Source: Knoxdaviesia capensis
Lineage: Eukaryota > Ascomycota > Sordariomycetes > Microascales > Gondwanamycetaceae
Assembly: GCA_001510575.1 (NCBI GenBank)
Contig: LNGK01000008.1
Coordinates: forward strand, 694,340 to 758,339
Direction: 5' to 3'
Length of the DNA stretch: 64,000 nucleotides
Positions 41,120 to 50,690 of the stretch are shown one piece after another (position 1 is the first letter of the stretch; the number at the start of each line of letters is the position of its first letter). A program made the position numbers and the translations under genes. The notes under the pieces were generated by a model. That model saw nothing but the letters and a program-made list of their open reading frames with translations. It did no database searches and had not been told where the DNA came from.

Positions 41120-41412
41120 GGTGGGCGATTGGTGTGGGTGGTGGTGTCTGCACGACAAGCTCAAGAGGCTTGTTGGGAGGAGGTCGGAGAGGGAAGGGAG
41201 GGTCGGAAGGTGGTTGTGGACGGCGTGATGACGGGGAGGTCGTGGGTGTCGTTTTGGGATGGGTAGAAAAAAAAAAAGGATTGTCGTGATGCCTCGGAGC
41301 GCCAAGATTCCCAGGTCCAGCCAATTCGGTGAAATGTCGGTAGAACTGCGCGGCTCTTATTTTTCTGGCCAGAAACTTGCGACTATAGCTAAAGTTACCG
41401 CGGGTGCCTTTC

Positions 41413-41531
41413 ACATACGACCATACCTTGTGGAAAACTCGGGGTCCCGTCCGCTCCCCCATAGATAAGCCACAAAGGGCCAGACTAGTACTCAGGTGGG
41501 TGACCACTGGGGAATCCCTGGTGTTGTATGT
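41413..41531 (+). rRNA. 5S ribosomal RNA gene (dispersed copy)
   Basis: About 119 nt beginning ACATACGACCATA and ending GGTGTTGTATGT. The two ends pair (ACATACGAC with GTTGTATGT) to form helix I. Internal landmarks fit fungal 5S: GTCCCGTCCGCTC in the loop B/C region, the C-box-like GGGCCAGACTAGTA, and GTGGGTGACCACTGGGGAATCCC in arm IV/V. The helix II pair CCTTGTGG with CCACAAAGG differs from the commonest fungal sequence on both sides in a compensating way, which argues for a functional gene. A T8 run (41531-41538) supplies the polymerase III terminator. Single dispersed 5S genes are normal in Pezizomycotina. Confidence 0.93.
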
Positions 41532-41538
41532 TTTTTTT
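41531..41538 (+). terminator. Polymerase III T-run terminator of the 5S gene
   Basis: Eight consecutive T directly at the 3' end of the 5S rRNA helix I strand. Confidence 0.85.
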
Positions 41539-41600
41539 ATCTTTTTTTGCCAATGGCCTCTGTTTTACAGAGGTTTGTTTGCACGTTGAAAGATCCCCTA

Positions 41601-41688
41601 CCCGTGCCACGCACCCACTAAAGTGGGTGCTCTACACCAAGATGAACCAATCACTAAAATGAACCACTCTCCTTATTTTTAACTATAG
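41601..41688. repeat. Left terminal inverted repeat of the transposon relic
   Basis: About 88 bp, inverted relative to 42708-42794, with only a few mismatches. It begins CCCGTGCCACGCACCCAC and contains a 20-bp near-perfect palindrome (GCACCCACTAAAGTGGGTGC) at 41611-41630. Unlike the interior it keeps many CA/TG dinucleotides. Confidence 0.92.
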
Positions 41689-42707
41689 AACTTCTTCCTC
41701 TTCCTACTTCTCTATTCTATACTTTATTTTCCTACTTTTTATATTATTTAATACCTTATTTAAATAGCTACCTAACGAACTATTATATAAGAGGCTATCT
41801 AGTATAAGCTAAATAATTTTAACGATTTTCTTCGTTCCGTTACGAAGCGCTTCGATATCCTATACCCTACTTTCATACGCTATTATAATAAGTATATTAG
41901 TAATAAGCTAAAATAGAAGTAAGTAGCTTTAAATAGAAAGCTTACTATTACTAAGGAAGCTACTATTTATAGATATATTAACTAGCTAGAGTAAGTTAGT
42001 CTAGTTATCTATTAAAGCTTTATAGCTAAGGCTACTAATAATATACTAGCTACTTACTTCCGTCTATACGAGTTTTAGCTTATTAGAGAAAACTAGGTAG
42101 CTTACTTTATTATAAGATATAGATATCTAGTTATATAATAAGCTCTCTTAGATACTAATTAGTAAGTTAGCGAAGACCTTCCTTACGTTAAAGAGTACTT
42201 CTATCGCTTATAAGATACTATCTAAACTTATAGAATTACGTTATTAGATATATAGAATATAAATAAGATTAGTTTTTAGATTAGAGTTAGTAAAGCTAGC
42301 TTATTATTACTAAGAGAAAGCGAGCTTAATATCTAGGTATACTAGCTAATAGAGAATTAGCTATTACTATCGAGGTAATATCTTAATAAGACGAGGCGTT
42401 CCGAATAAATACGTCGTTTAGCTCGTTCTAAAGCTAATACTCGGTTATAATTAAGTAGTACGCTTACTATTAAAGATATATAGGAGCTTATTATATACTA
42501 GAAAGAAGATAAGGAGGTATAAGTAATATAGGTAGTTAAGGTAGTAGAAGAATAACTATATAGACGTTTTAAGCGTATTACTACTAAAACGGTACTTATA
42601 ACGCGGAAATAACGTACTATAAGTAAACTCGATCTATTACTTATCTATAAGATAAGAAAGAAACTAAGATAGTTAAAGAGATAGGTAGTTGTGGTTGAAA
42701 TAAAATC

Positions 42708-42794
42708 TATAGTTAAAAATGAGAAGAGTGGTTCATTTTAGTGATTGGTTCATTTTGGTGTAGAGCACCCACTTTAGTGGGTGCGTGGCACGGG
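42708..42794. repeat. Right terminal inverted repeat of the transposon relic
   Basis: About 87 bp, the inverted partner of the left repeat, ending GTGGGTGCGTGGCACGGG before TA. The same short palindrome recurs here. Confidence 0.92.
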
Positions 42795-42796
42795 TA

Positions 42797-45700
42797 CCAC
42801 ATAAATACAAAACTTTTCTGCAAGACGTATGTCACATATTCCCTCACTTGGCTCTCGGCAGGTTCGGTGATCTCTACGACAGCATTCGACAGCTAGCTAC
42901 CGACTCCGGGTCGGATGCCCATCGCTGGCGCGATCTTCTAGAACAGCCAAACTCCCATCCACAATGTCGGTTTTCTTAGCCCCCCATATACGCCAGCCCC
43001 AGTCCGCTGGTCACTCTGTCCTCAAGCTAAGTCCCAATGAGAACCCGAACATCGTCGGCTTCGGATTGAGTGGATGCGGCATAGAGTCCCGCTAAATGCC
43101 ACTCCTCCGTCCTCGCCATCACAAGAATAATCTCTCGCGTTGTTAATGACTGGACCGGCCGGCCTGTCCGCTCTGGCCGGCCGGCACATGTAGCCACCGT
43201 TGCAGAGTCTCCCGGCCTTCCTTCTCCCAAGCTGGGATATGTTGACGTTGCAATATCATCTGGTCGCCCTCTTTGGGGCAGCGTTCGATGACGGGGACGA
43301 TCCTGCAAGAGCCGTACTAACCCTAGGGTTAGAAGGGGTACACAAGGGAATGATTCATGAGTGGGTTGGGTTCGATTCGTGTAGCCGGCGGTCAAACGCA
43401 ACGGATTAACCGTATATACGTATAGGCTGTACTCATACGCCGCCCATGAATCAAGAGGATTCTCTTCATTTAGGAAAAAATCTAAAATCACAAAAAAAGA
43501 TGCAGGTCTCTCATTTTTAAGGTTGACTGACAAAAAAAAACCCCCTTTCCGTTCACCGCTTTACGTCTGTAGCTTGAAATGAACAGTCTCTAGCATTCCC
43601 CAACTTTTTTTTTCTTGTGTATCCGGTATCGGGAGCGGATTTCGGGGTACGTGAGGAGAAAGGAGGACAAGGCAAGCTTGAAGGAAAAAAAACAAAACAA
43701 AAAACCAAAGCAAGACGGGTTTCTTGTCCGTCTAAAAAGCACACCGTCATCAAGCACACAAGTTCTCCAGGGTTTGTTGAAAATCCCTCGCCCTCGTCCT
43801 GTGCCTCTATTGCCCACTCTGTCTCCGGCTCTTCGGCCTCGATCGAGAGGACGCCGAACCGCCAGCATTCGACAAAACCCGGCGAGCACACGCCTACCGC
43901 CAGCAAAGGAAGAGCTGTTCTTTACCGACCTGGCTTGGAGAATAAGGCAGAAAAGGCGAAGTGTGCCTAGTACGGGGCGGTACCTTTTCTTCTTTCTTTC
44001 TTTTCGCTTCTTGCTACAAGGAGGAAGGAAACCTTTTTTTCAGCTACTATGCAAATGCAACGAGGAGTGCGCGGACCGATACGGCCGTTCTTGCGAGGAG
44101 GTGAGCTTTTTTTTTTTTTTTTTTTTTTGCTTTCTTTCTAGTCAATGCTGCCTTGTTGGTTGTTGAATTCGTTTAGCTTTGCTACTCCTCGGCGTTTCTG
44201 GGTTTGATCCCGACGGAGCGAAGGTGTTTGCTTCTTATCTCGGGGTTGAGCTATATCGAGAAGCTGTAGGTAACAGTGCTACGGGTGCTCTTCTGCGGCT
44301 GGCCCTCCACTCCCCTTCAGTCTAGGGCTGACACCCTTCCAGTCCCATCCGGGATATAGTGGTGGCACCAAGCTCAAAACAACAGCATATAAGTGTATAA
44401 GCCTTATCTCTCCCTCCCCTGGGTGAAGCCTTTCTTCTGGATCTTTATGTCGCTCTTTTTTGTCTTGTCGTCACGAAATTGGCGCATATGTTCTTCAGAT
44501 AATGAGCCTCCGAGTGGAGAGGCATCTTGTTGACGTCCAACAAGTGCTTTTTATATGGGGGGCAAGTGCGGTCCGTATCCGGCATGGCCGTGGACCCAAC
44601 TCCGAGATCGGCCGGCGGGCCGGCCGAGGACCGGTTCATGGACGTGTATCACAAGAAGAACATTCGGCGATGTTAAAAAGAGAGGGAAAGTCCTAACATC
44701 GACTTCATGTCGAAAATTATCGGCAAGCAAACAAGCTGTATCTTGATAGCCAAGCTCCCAGCACAGCGTCCAAGTGAACACCCTCCCATTTTCTTTTTAA
44801 TCCCACGCGCCCATGGTCGTACGATATCAAACTCGGGGAAAGCCCCCAAGTAATGGAATGCTTTCGAAAGAAAGCCACCACTCTCTCTCTATCAGGTTAA
44901 GCTCCGTCACAGTGCCCGTGATTGGACGGGGAGAAATCATCCTCCCGTCGGACTGGGGGTGAACGGCACCTGGCCAGGGTGACAATGGCGCCCAAACAGC
45001 TCATAGACATGGAAGCCAACATCTGATAACGAGGAGAGGGAAGGCAGTGGATGAGTCGTCGTTTTCTTCTTTTTTCTTTTTTTTTTCCCGAACCATCCTG
45101 TAGAAATGCCTCGCTCACTGCCACGTCTCCCGGCCTTCCTCTATATGCCTCTTCATATATACACACAGCCCACCAGGTAGTCCCGGCGTTTCAATATCCA
45201 TTACACGAAGGCTTTACGGCTTTTCGTGTGCACACGTACACATATACACACACACACCCTCATCCATTTGCTATTCTGTCGGCGACCCGCGTGGTCTAAT
45301 GGTCTTAGAGCCGTACCATGAGCAGAGGTAGCAGCCCACGTTATAGGAGAGCTCGCCCAACAAGTTCAGCGCTTCCATTTCAGGGCCGAGCAAGCTACAA
45401 TCTACACGCTAGGCCTAGATTCAGTTACTGGCCCAGTGCCCTTTTTTTGCCCGCTTTGGTTTGTATGCGCGGTATTGGGAAAGCTTCACATACCTCACGC
45501 AGCAAACGTCTTATCTTGAAAAACACATTGGCGGGGGTCCCGCGGCATGGTGGTTGCACTCCCCACGCGACATAATCTGCGCGGGTGTGTAAGAGAATTG
45601 TCGTGTCGAGCAGAGCTATCGTCGAACCCAACAAGGAGCAGCTATTGTTGAAAATACCTCAGCTTGATTCCCAAAGCTCAAAGGCTGATCTGTGCCTTGA

Positions 45701-46295
45701 GGCCGCATGTACATGTACCTTGTATCTTGGATATGGTCCAGCACTACACTTTTATATCAAGTAATCGACTTGGGGGCAGCCGGAAGGTGCAGCCATCATC
45801 TCGCTCTTGCCGGATGGATGTTGGTGGGATTTTTTGCAGCTCTCTTTTTTTTTTCCTTCGTCTTTTTATAATCTGCCCATTTCCCATCCCGATTGATTAT
45901 CTTCTCTGCTTTTTATTTCTTTCTCTTCCGTTATTCACTTATTTCATGCAGCCACTTTCTCTCGACCAAATCTTGCAGGGAATATCGTGGTCTAACAACA
46001 TTCTCACCCCTCCTCTCCAGCTTTTCTCTATAATATCAATTCGACCCCACCATCGGTCGCGTTGGCTGCAGTCCCACTTCGACTCATAGCTCCGGCTCCC
46101 TCGACTTCCCTTTCTGCCGCAGCCGCATTTTCCACTTCACCCTCAATTTTGTCACCCTCCGTTTCTGACTCGCATTCCTCCGGCCTCCGTGACGCTCTTC
46201 CGCCCTTATCGCCGTCTGCATCGCCGCTTCCGCGCCGATCTGCACCACTACGCTCTTCTTTCTACCCAACGTCAACTCCATCTTACCACAGAACC
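42797..46295. other. Long gene-poor region between the transposon and alanine aminotransferase
   Basis: 3.5 kb with no convincing gene. Composition returns to normal directly after the transposon, so RIP-type decay has not spread. Contains AACCCTAGGGTTAG, a back-to-back telomere-like motif, near 43319; a T22 run at 44107-44128; a TACACACACACACACC stretch near 45245; and a pyrimidine-rich leader of the aminotransferase (about 45840-46060). Open frames are short and lack recognisable domains. Confidence 0.5.
44107..44128 (+). repeat. T22 homopolymer
   Basis: Run of 22 T following GTGAGC. No pol III gene was recognised just upstream. Confidence 0.9.
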
Positions 46296-47856
46296 ATGGC
46301 CTCTTACAAGAAGACGCCGCGGCTGACTATCGACAACATCAACCCCCATGTTGTCGAGGCCAAGTATGCCGTGCGCGGAGAGCTGGCTGTGAAGTCGGAG
46401 ACCTTCCGTGCCAAGCTGGCTGCCGCTGCCGCCTCCGGTGCCGGCCCCGAGTCTGCGGGTCTGCCGTTCACCCAGGTGATCTCGGCAAATATCGGCAATC
46501 CGCAGCAGCTGGACCAGAAGCCCATCACCTTCTTCCGCCAGGTGGCCAGTCTTCTGGAGAACCCGCTGCTGCTCGAGCACGAGGATGTGCTGCTGAACCA
46601 GCTGGGCTACAAGTCTGATGTTGTCGAGCGCGCAAAGTGGCTGCTCAAGCAGTGTGGCTCGGTCGGTGCTTACAGTGCCAGTGCCGGTATTCCCGCTATC
46701 AAGCAGAGCGTTGCCAACTTTCTAGAGCGTGAGTATTTGTGTCTTTTCTTTTCCTCCAAGCTCTAACGAGCTCCCAAATGACTCACACCATATGCCATGT
46801 CCAGGTCGCGATGGCTTCCCTGCCAACCCCGCCAACATCTACCTCTCCGCTGGTGCCTCGTCTGGTGTCAACACCCTCCTTCACGTCATCTGCGCCAGCA
46901 AGAACAGCGGTGTCCTTGTCCCCATTCCTCAGTACCCTCTTTACACTGCCTCGCTTTCCGTGTTGGACGCCACTTGCGTGCCGTACCTGCTGGATGAGTC
47001 TGAGGGCTGGGGCACCGACCTGAAGGTCATGGAACAAGCCTATGAGAAGGCCCAGAGCGAGGGCATCGATACCCGCGCTATTGTCATCATCAACCCGGGT
47101 AACCCCACCGGTGCCTCTTTGTCCGAGCAGGATATCCGTGCGGTGATCAAGTTTGCTCGGAAGGAGAACCTGGTCATCATTGCCGACGAGGTGTACCAGA
47201 CCAATGTGTTCATTGGCAAGTTCCACAGCTTCAAGGGCGTGCTGAGACAGATGCAGCTCGAGGAGCCTGGCGAGTTCGACCACATCGAGCTTGCTTCGTT
47301 GCACAGCATTTCCAAGGGCATGGTGGGCGAGTGCGGCCACCGCGGAGGATACTTTGAGCTGGTCGGCTTTGACCCGGCCGTCGAGGCGGAGATCTACAAG
47401 TTTGTGTCCATCATGCTGTGTGCGCCCGTGCTCGGCCAGTGCTTCGTCGAGCTGATGGTGAACCCGCCCAAGGAGGGCGAGCCGTCGTACGAGCTGTATA
47501 ACGCTGAGTACAACGCCATCTTCAACGGCCTGCACACGCGCGCCTGCGCGCTCCACGCCGCCTTCTCGCAGATGGAGGGTGTCGAGTGCGGCGAGCCTCA
47601 GGGCTCCATGTACCTCTTCCCCACCATCAAGCTGCCGGCCCGCGCCGCCGCCGCCGCCGCCGCCGAGGGCCGCACGCCCGATGAGTTCTACTGCATGAAC
47701 CTGCTGGACGCCACCGGCATCTGCGTGGTTGCCGGCAGCGGCTTCGGTCAGAAGGAGGGCACTCTGCACTTCCGGACCACGTTCCTGGCGCCCGGCACCG
47801 AGTGGGTCGGCAGCATGGTCAAGTTCCACAACGAGTTTATGGAGAAGTATCGGTGA
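46296..47856 (+). CDS. Alanine aminotransferase (glutamate-pyruvate transaminase)
   Basis: PLP enzyme that interconverts alanine + 2-oxoglutarate and pyruvate + glutamate. Exons 46296-46728 and 46805-47856 give 494 residues; intron GTGAGT...CAG. Segments typical of the family: NPHVVEAKYAVRGELAVKSE at the start; FTQVISANIGNPQQLDQKPITFFRQVASL; YSASAGIPAIKQSVANFLERRDG; IYLSAGASSGVNTLLHV; the PLP-contact NPGNPTGASLS and IIADEVYQTN; SISKGMVGECGHRGGY with the Schiff-base Lys315; and FHFRTT-like LHFRTTFLAPG with the carboxylate-binding Arg. The chosen ATG has a good context (ACCATGG). The frame is open 100 codons further upstream without an ATG and reads like a mitochondrial presequence; see findings. 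Confidence 0.94.
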
Positions 47857-48251
47857 AAAAAGAAAAGGCCTAGCTGGGCGGAAGTGGGTTGTTGGTAGTA
47901 TAATGTAATCGCCATCAGAGAGTATAAAAACAAATATCAAGGGAACTTTATAGTGATGGAATCAAAAGATCGGGGGTTTGGCGAGGAAGTTGAGGCTATG
48001 GGAGTAGATAGGATATCCAATGATTAAAGACTCCTACGCGATTGACACCATGCACAAGTGAGACAGACATATGAAGCTGGCAGTGAGCCGATAGACGGAA
48101 CACCTTCACGGCAAGAGATGATGTGATGAGGTAGTCCGGTTTCTGTTTTCAATAAACTTTGTTTGGATTTCAGTTCTCTAAGCTAGTCCTAGTAAAAGAA
48201 AATGTAGTAGCTATCAATGCGATACCCTCGCGTTGTTGTTGTTTTTTTTTT
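47857..48251. other. Convergent intergenic region, no gene seen
   Basis: About 395 bp between the converging 3' ends of the aminotransferase and RPN7. AT-richer than flanks. Confidence 0.6.
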
Positions 48252-49898
48252 CTATGACCGCTCACTTCCACGTAGTCGCACCGCCTGGCCATACTTCTGC
48301 AGCTTGGTGATCAGCTGGTCGCCCTGGCGCACCAGGTCGAGGTACTGCTTGTTCTTGTCGTCGGGGCGGTTGGTCTCGATCACACCCTTGCCGTTGACGC
48401 GGTCAATGGTGCAGGGGATGCGGCCGGCGGCGATGAAGCGGGCGAGGTCGCTAATAGTGTGGGCTTTGGGTTAATTACAGCGGTACCCCCAGAGAAAGAA
48501 CAGAGAGGAGGGGAGGAAGGATGATAAAGGAAAAAAAAGATGCTTACCGATCGAGAAAGTCAACAGTGACGCCAAAGTCGTTGGCCATGCTCTCCAAGCC
48601 GACCACGCGGTAGCTCTGCAGCAGCTGCTGGTAGGCGCGCAGCCGCATTTCGCGGATGAACCACGACTTGTGCTCGTGCAGGTAGCGGTCCTGGTTGAGG
48701 AACTGCTCCTCGACCTCGGCCAGCGCCTGGAAGAAGCGCTTGTAGTGGCCGGTGTACAGGCTGGCCACCAGGCGGGCGAGCGGCGAGAAGTCGATGGCAG
48801 CCTCGGCGGCCGCGCTGTCGAGGCTGGCGCCGAGCGCAGCCAGGTTCACGGCGGTGCGGACGGGCTTCGCGGCGGTGGCGGCAGCGTCGTCGGTGGGGAT
48901 GATCTTGCTGGAGGCGTGGTCGGCGGCCGAGCCGTCGCCCATGACGGCCTTGACCTGCGGGGCGTCGACCACCTTGGACTTGAAGTCGACGCGCTTGAGC
49001 GACACGGCGCCGGCCAGCACGGCGTAGATCACCAGCGAGCTGTACGTGCACAGCTCGTAGCTGGTGAAGGTCTCGAGACTGTCCAGCAGCAGCGGCGCAG
49101 CGAGATTGTACGACCGCACAGTCAGCAGGTAGATGCCCTCGTAGGCCTTCAGCCGGTTGCGGCGGTCCCAGTCTCCGCCGGCGTCAACGAGACCCTTGGC
49201 GCGCTCGACCTGCTTCTTCACGAGCGGCTTGTCGCCGTAGAAGAGGCCCATTCTTATTATCGCCAGCACGATGTCGATCTTGGTGCCCAGCACGCCGGTC
49301 TTCTCGAACACGGCTTCGTAGGCGGCGATGGCGCGGTCCTAGGTAGATGGGTTCAACGGAGGCACATGTTAGTTAGGGAAACACAGATAGTGAGTGCATT
49401 GGGGGGGGGAGGGTAGCGGCGGCATCTCACCTTATCACCAACGCGGGCCCAGAACTCTGCCCGCTTGCCCCGCGCCGCCTGGATTTCCGTGTCGCCAGCC
49501 TTCTCGACCGCCTCGTCCTCCTCCTTCTTGTACTCCTCAAGCTCGTCCTCGTTCTCCTTGGTCAGCTTCAGGTACAGCGCCTCGTCCCACGGCATGCTGA
49601 CCGACGCCACCGGGCTCTTGGTGGCGATCATGCCGGCCAAGCTGGACTTGCGGCTCAGCGGCGACTTGCCGGGTATGGACGAGCCGCGGCTGCTCTCGCC
49701 GACGGCGTTGATGATGCCCTCGACGGGATGGGCCAGATAGCGGTATAGCGGGGCCATCTTGTGCTCGTTGATGGCTTCCTGCAGCGACTTAGCCGCCACT
49801 TGCTGGGCCGACCGCGAGGCATAGGGATTCGTGAGCGTGAACACGTGTTGGCTGAGCGGCAGGAGAGGCCATTTCGCGTACTGGGGATCGGAACCCAT
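48252..49898 (-). CDS. RPN7: 26S proteasome regulatory subunit Rpn7
   Basis: PCI-domain lid subunit of the 19S proteasome cap. Minus-strand exons 49898-49431, 49338-48548 and 48450-48252 give 485 residues (introns GTGAGA...TAG and GTAAGC...TAG). N-terminal MGSDPQYAKWPLLPLSQHVFTL, then WDEALYLKLTKENEDELEEYKKEEDEAVEKAGDTE and the TPR-like helical repeats (DRAIAAYEAVFEKTGVLGTKIDIVLAIIRMGLFYGD, RRNRLKAYEGIYLLTVRSYNLAAPLLLDSLETF) of Rpn7. The PCI region follows: FSPLARLVASLYTGHYKRFFQALAEVEEQFL, YLHEHKSWFIREMRLRAYQQLLQSYR, and a winged-helix part ending FIAAGRIPCTIDRVNGKGVIETNRPDDKN. Two insertions are rich in Ser (GESSRGSSIPGKSPLSRKSS) or Ala/Asp and longer than in yeast, probably disordered loops. 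Confidence 0.94.
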
Positions 49899-50690
49899 TT
49901 TCGGGGTGGATGTCGGCTATGGATGTGAGGTCGGGGGAAAAGGGGCGGGATCGAAGGAAAAAGTTCGCGAAGGTGATGAGCTCTATCGTTTGTGGGGGAA
50001 GAGAGAGAGCTCCGATGGGGGGGAAGATGAAGCTGAAACTGCAGAGGACAACAGCAGCCAGGGAAAAGAGTGATGGAAGAGAGGATGGCGCAAACACAGA
50101 AACAAAACAGTGGACAGTATAGATACACAGAGACCCCCGTTGAGAAGAAAACCCGGACTTGTGAAAAAGGGCAAAATCGGCTTATGACGATCGAAGAGTT
50201 GGTGATGAAGTTGAAATCCGCACAACACAAAAAGTACGTGCAACAATTGACGACAAGGCTACAGCAAACACGCATTCGGGTGACTAAGCTGGCCCGCTTT
50301 TCTGTGGCTTTCCGTGTGGGGCGGATCTGGCCAATCAGAAAATTCATTTAATTCCAGGTTGATTGAGACGTTCTGGCCCAAGCAATCGTTGCAATTGCTC
50401 CCATGTGGTTTTTCTTCTTTTTTTCCCTCCCAGTCTTCTTATTCTTCTTCCCCGTCCTTCCCGCGTCTTGTCACCTTTCCCTCAACCTTTTATTTTTTGC
50501 CTCCCTCTTGTTCCTTGTGCCTGAGTCGTTCCACACTTATTATTTAATTACTGTGGAATTTTCTCCCTCTTCTCTTTTTTTTCATCCATCTTGAGGTTTT
50601 CCTTTCTTCTTCTTGCCCCTATTTCTTATTCCTCTCGACTGCCACCCACCACCTGGTACGCCATTCAGCCTCACTTCGAGGCTTTCCAAA
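49899..50690. other. Divergent promoter between RPN7 and cap methyltransferase
   Basis: About 790 bp. Purine-rich next to RPN7 (pyrimidine-rich on its sense strand); strongly pyrimidine-rich leader (about 50400-50640) before the methyltransferase. No PACE-like proteasome element was found by eye. No gene seen. Confidence 0.55.

Larger units (their letters stand above)
41601..42794. mobile_element. RIP-degraded, internally deleted Fot1/pogo-like DNA transposon (1194 bp)
   Basis: Flanked by a TA duplication (41599-41600 and 42795-42796), the target site of Tc1/mariner/pogo elements, with terminal inverted repeats of about 87 bp. The interior (about 41690-42705) is extremely AT-rich, nearly lacks CA and TG dinucleotides while keeping CG, and has TA everywhere: the mark of C-to-T change at CpA on both strands (RIP). 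One plus-strand frame from about 41850 to 42700 still reads as a transposase if TAA/TAG stops are taken as mutated Gln codons: a helix-turn-helix-like TITKEATIYRYIN segment and a remnant of the pogo DDE block (NINKISF where active elements have NMDExGF), followed by IRVSKASLLL. The text then jumps to a Lys/Arg-rich C-terminus, so most of the DDE domain is deleted. It cannot encode an active enzyme. Confidence 0.85.

Noticed and set aside
42785..43533. Open frames on both sides of 43 kb as captured or passenger genes of the transposon
   Set aside because: They lie outside the TA-flanked element, are short, and have no recognisable domain.
44195..44225. GGGTTTGATCCCGAC, resembling a tRNA T-loop
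   Set aside because: The flanking stem does not pair and no acceptor or anticodon arm can be built.
45292..45302. TGGTCTAATGG, a perfect tRNA A-box
   Set aside because: No B-box or cloverleaf follows within a sensible distance on the plus strand.
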